From the NCBI GenBank assembly GCA_003990745.1, contig RBNI01002165.1, positions 1-19,437 on the forward strand: a DNA stretch of 19,437 nt, written 5' to 3'. Source of the stretch: Jimgerdemannia flammicorona (taxonomy: Eukaryota; Mucoromycota; Endogonomycetes; Endogonales; Endogonaceae). The translations under genes were made by a program, and so were the position numbers. A model generated the notes under the pieces. That model had not been told where the DNA came from and made no database searches. It saw only the letters and a list, made by a program, of their open reading frames with translations. This document shows, piece by piece, positions 16,931 to 19,437 of the stretch. How positions within the stretch are numbered: the first letter of the stretch is position 1; each line of letters starts with the position of its first letter.

Positions 16931-17704
16931 GTTCCTTAATGATAAATATATTAGTTTTGCCATTGGTATATCAATGTATAGCATATATTCTCTTTCATAA
17001 ATATTCAATGATTAATATTTTATTATCAAATGATATTTGTAAATTCTAGTTTTGTATCTTTATATTTCAAAAATTATTTTAAATAATTATAGAGCTGTAT
17101 ATATTAAGTATAAATAATATCTGTATATAATATACAAGATAGATTACTTCAATTTTGCTTCTATATATTTAAAACTATATAACAATAAATTATTATCAGA
17201 AATTAATAAGCTAATCTTAAAGCATTCTTTAATTCTAAATATTTGGGTTAGCATAAAAATACAATCTGCTAATAAAACCTGGTCAGTTTATTATATCTTG
17301 AAATTTTACTTTGTAATATGTCTTTTCAATAGTTAATATCTCTGTAATCTATTTGCAAATTACATATTTGAGTTCTATAATATTGTATATTATATCTCTC
17401 CTCATAGTTACAAAGTTATATTTTACCAAATATATATGATATCTGAAGGGATAATGCTTTTTAGTGTACTTTAATTTCACTTCTATATATTTCAATTACA
17501 TATATCTAATGACAATTTATTTATACTTTGTAAAATATTTTTCAATAGCTAATTCCTCTACAATCTTCTGCTGCTAAGTACCAATTACAAATTTTGGCTC
17601 TGTATAATATTTCAGATGTCTCTCTACATAATTATAGAGCTACATTGCATGAGGTATAAATAATATCTGTATATATTATGCCAGATAGACCTCTTCAATT
17701 TTGT
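16931..17704. repeat. AT-rich dispersed repeat copies 4-6
   Basis: Copies of the 7590 family in plus orientation lie at about 17280-17480 (TTTTACTTTGTAATATGTCT, TTTTCAATAGTTAATATCTC) and 17510-17700 (CTTTGTAAAATATTTTTCAA, GCTCTGTATAATATTTCAGA). A weaker copy is at about 17040-17200. No coding frame is present. Confidence 0.55.
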
Positions 17705-17745
17705 TACTTGCACCCACTCAAATCAGTCACATGACTGTGCGCCCT
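17705..17745 (-). repeat. Dispersed GGGCGCAC element, copy F (reverse)
   Basis: The reverse complement reads GGGCGCACAGTCATGTGACT then GATTTGAGTGGGTGC. It sits just before the open frame at 17757, which has no start codon, so it may have inserted into that gene. Confidence 0.65.
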
Positions 17746-17756
17746 AATATTTTTAA

Positions 17757-18191
17757 GAAGGAGAAATAGATGTTCAGGTAGTAGGTATCAAGAAGAAATG
17801 GAAGCTTCATATTGATGACCCGACAGTTCGGTATGCTACTTTTCTTGAGCAACACAGAGTTCTTGGAAAAAGCCAGGTTGACTTCATACGTGACTCATCT
17901 GGGGATTTCTGCTGGATGCAAAAAGTAGCATACCGAGTTGTTGGGCCGTGGGGTCACTCGTGACATCGTATCCAATGGCGAAATTAAATATTCCGCATTC
18001 CTATGCAATCAACATCTTGGTCCCTCTTATATACCTTTTATGTCAGGTTCTTCGAACTGACCGATGCAATGCATTCGAGACAGAACTTTCCTCATGCACA
18101 TATTCACCCAATACACATACATATATCCATCCAATTTATTATTTACGAAGGGACGGGAGGGTTGGGATACAAGTACAAATTCTATTTGTGA
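17757..18191 (+). pseudogene. Unrecognised gene fragment with two in-frame stops
   Basis: One frame stays coding-like over 145 codons: KKKWKLHIDDPTVRYATFLE, VDFIRDSSGDFCWMQKVAYR and, later, AHIHPIHIHISIQF. It is broken by TGA at 17961 and TAA at 17985. There is no ATG before the first block; a stop and a GGGCGCAC element lie immediately upstream. A related scrap is at 7876-7950. The family is not recognised. I read it as the inner part of a once longer gene. Confidence 0.5.
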
Positions 18192-18326
18192 ATAGCAGAA
18201 ATCACACCCCTCTATTTCTGTATAATAGATTTGATTTTTGCTATTAGTGTTTAGTTGTAACATGTGGATAGTAGCACCAAATTCATGCCATTGGATATGT
18301 AGATGACAGATCTTAATCTTGCTAAC
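18192..18326. other. Short intergenic gap
   Basis: Nothing beyond an ATTGG (inverted CCAAT) box near 18290 upstream of the TATA box at 18331. Confidence 0.4.
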
Positions 18327-18330
18327 ACAG

Positions 18331-18340
18331 TATATAAACC
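18331..18340 (+). promoter_or_regulatory. TATA box
   Basis: TATATAAACC lies 31 nt before the ATG at 18362. The same TATAAAC form is used before the right CRN gene and the PHD-finger gene. Confidence 0.5.
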
Positions 18341-18361
18341 CATCTTATGATTCATGTATCA

Positions 18362-18571
18362 ATGGGCGAACCAACAACAACAAGAACTATACAAGGCAAC
18401 TTGGACTTGACACCTTTTATTCCTCCAAAAGCCCTCTCAGATATAATAATTCTGCTTTTGTCTAAAGTTGTCTTGGCCCATGACATTAAAATGATCTGCC
18501 GTCCTGTGCATCACGACGTTATAACTGAACTACAAGTGCCTGAGTGGATAGAGACAGTGGGCGCGATATAA
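18362..18571 (+). CDS. Truncated hypothetical protein
   Basis: 69 codons from MGEPTTTRTIQGNLDLTPFI to ELQVPEWIETVGAI, where a TAA ends it. The family is not recognised. The 3' part is copied 113 bases downstream. In the second copy the sequence after GTVGTIQ continues in frame (VQLEFVTPQLW), which suggests the ancestral gene ran on and this copy was cut by the duplication. A further open stretch (GASLPFCTGQANTHDPS, then a GTAAGT donor at about 18781) hints at more exons. The TATA box at -31 supports the start. Treat it as the 5' exon of a decaying gene. Confidence 0.4.
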   Translation: MGEPTTTRTIQGNLDLTPFIPPKALSDIIILLLSKVVLAHDIKMICRPVHHDVITELQVPEWIETVGAI

Positions 18572-18702
18572 GTATATTTTTCGTCTTGGCCCATGACGTT
18601 AAAATGATCTGCCGTCCTGTTGCATCATGACATTATAACTGAACTGCAAACTGAACTGCAAGCGCCTGGGTGGATAGGGACAGTGGGCACAATACAAGTA
18701 CA
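18471..18702 (+). repeat. 113-bp tandem duplication
   Basis: TCTTGGCCCATGAC(A/G)TTAAA starts at 18471 and at 18584. The second copy carries a one-base insertion (CCTGTTGCATC against CCTGTGCATC) and an internal short repeat of ACTGAACTGCAA. The insertion shifts the frame, so the second copy cannot encode the same peptide. Confidence 0.85.
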
Positions 18703-18869
18703 GCTGGAATTTGTTACCCCTCAGTTATGGGGCTAGTCTGCCCTTCTGCACAGGACAAGCAAATACACATGACCCCTCTGTAAGTCAAGTTATTTTGCCT
18801 TTTTCTATGTTGAAATTACAGAAATACTCTGTTACTGATTCTCACCTATTTTGACCAGTGTGCTGCTTC

Positions 18870-18924
18870 ACTGGTTTTGGTTGCTTTGCCAACTGATGAG
18901 CCCCTTAGCAAGGGCGAAACCAGT
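18870..18924 (+). ncRNA. Candidate hammerhead ribozyme (type III layout)
   Basis: All conserved positions are present in order. Stem III is ACTGGT (18870-18875) with ACCAGT (18919-18924), 6 bp. The cleavage triplet is GTT (18874-18876), cut predicted after 18876. Stem I is TTGG/CCAA (18877-18880 with 18889-18892) with an 8-nt loop. The core CTGATGA is at 18893-18899. Stem II is GCCC/GGGC (18900-18903 with 18912-18915) with an 8-nt loop, and GAAA is at 18916-18919. The G10.1-C11.1 and A15.1-U16.1 pairs are kept. GTT is less usual than GTC. The same bases are also open in one coding frame, so function needs testing. Confidence 0.65.
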
Positions 18925-19437
18925 CAATTATTAAAGTTGAAACCTTCCATCATTGCTATGATGCTATATAGCTGAAATTTGAAATTAGGGTATGCTTTTT
19001 GAACTTATTGACATCTCACAACATATTGTGGTCAAGAGTACATGAGACTAGAATATACCAAGAGCCAAATCAATTATGTTCTGATACAAGCAAATATATA
19101 TCATTCTTTTGCCAGATCTCTCAATCTTCCTTGCAATATCAAATGGCTCCCAAATAAAATATAAAAACATCATTCTGAAGCTTAACGTAGTATATATATA
19201 TATAAACCCCAACCATGTCATACTGTAGAGAACATGTTTTGCTGTTGTCTTCAGTCACCATAATGATATAATTCATGTGCTCAGAGCAAATAGTAACTGG
19301 CTATCAATTGTCTCCATAAACTTTAACTTTTTTAAGACCATCGATCATGTCTGTAAGAGATATGTCACTCTGTCTGGCTCTGTGATTTCTATTGGCATAT
19401 GTCGAAGTGAATGTTTTGGTCTAGTCTAGAAAAAAAA
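18925..19437. other. Right end, no supported gene
   Basis: AT-rich sequence with a (TA)n run and another TATATAAACC at about 19198, but no coding frame follows. A frame through the hammerhead region (SKGETSQLLKLKPSI) ends at a TGA near 18974. The window closes on a short A run. Confidence 0.45.

Noticed and set aside
18873..18974. Coding frame LPTDEPLSKGETSQLLKLKPSI as the main explanation of the hammerhead region
   Set aside because: The open run is short. It does not explain three matched helices around the invariant core. It is kept as a caveat on the ribozyme call.
1..19437. tRNA or rRNA genes
   Set aside because: I saw no cloverleaf with A/B boxes and no rRNA-like conserved stretches on either strand by eye. 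A tRNAscan-SE run would settle it.

Overview
The window reads as AT-rich nuclear DNA of a fungus. The evidence is short GT-AG introns (mostly 67-120 nt) that join frames exactly, a Crinkler-type N-terminal domain present twice, two PHD-type zinc fingers, polyA signals and TATA/CCAAT promoters. The repeats, relics and Crinkler genes suit a repeat-rich plant-associated or mycorrhizal genome. The C-terminal region of the 11-exon gene resembles, from memory, predicted proteins of Mucoromycota/Glomeromycotina. The layout of the histone-tail gene resembles, also from memory, predicted Agaricomycete proteins. The phylum is left open.

Left part (1-3.9 kb): an 87-nt poly-T tract beside a GC-richer block, then a decayed minus-strand Crinkler (CRN) gene at 1050-2212, then non-coding repeats including a hairpin and copies of a GGGCGCAC element. 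Next (3.9-7.1 kb) is a plus-strand gene of six coding exons. Its product begins MARTKQTTKKST, a close copy of the histone H3 tail, and continues into a PHD-like zinc finger. Its first coding intron carries a 120-bp minisatellite. A TGA interrupts the last exon 33 codons before the terminal TAA and polyA signal.

Middle (7.1-13.2 kb): a minus-strand relic, AT-rich dispersed repeats, a small coiled-coil gene (8902-9557) followed by a second copy of its last-exon domain, and a long 11-exon gene (10538-13191). That gene encodes a coiled-coil N-terminus, an acidic repetitive linker with basic nuclear-localisation-like clusters, and a well-formed C-terminal domain.

Right part (13.2-19.4 kb): a second CRN gene (14153-14560) lies in the opposite orientation to the first and is followed by a 69-bp minisatellite. 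A three-exon minus-strand gene (15608-16761) has a canonical PHD finger and an exon-intron unit that has been tandemly duplicated. Then come AT-rich repeats, two gene relics and, at 18870-18924, a stretch with the complete core and three stems of a hammerhead ribozyme.

The strongest leads are the H3-tail mimic joined to a zinc finger, the hammerhead motif, and a canonical PHD reader gene in the same window as the mimic. A functional link among them is inference only.
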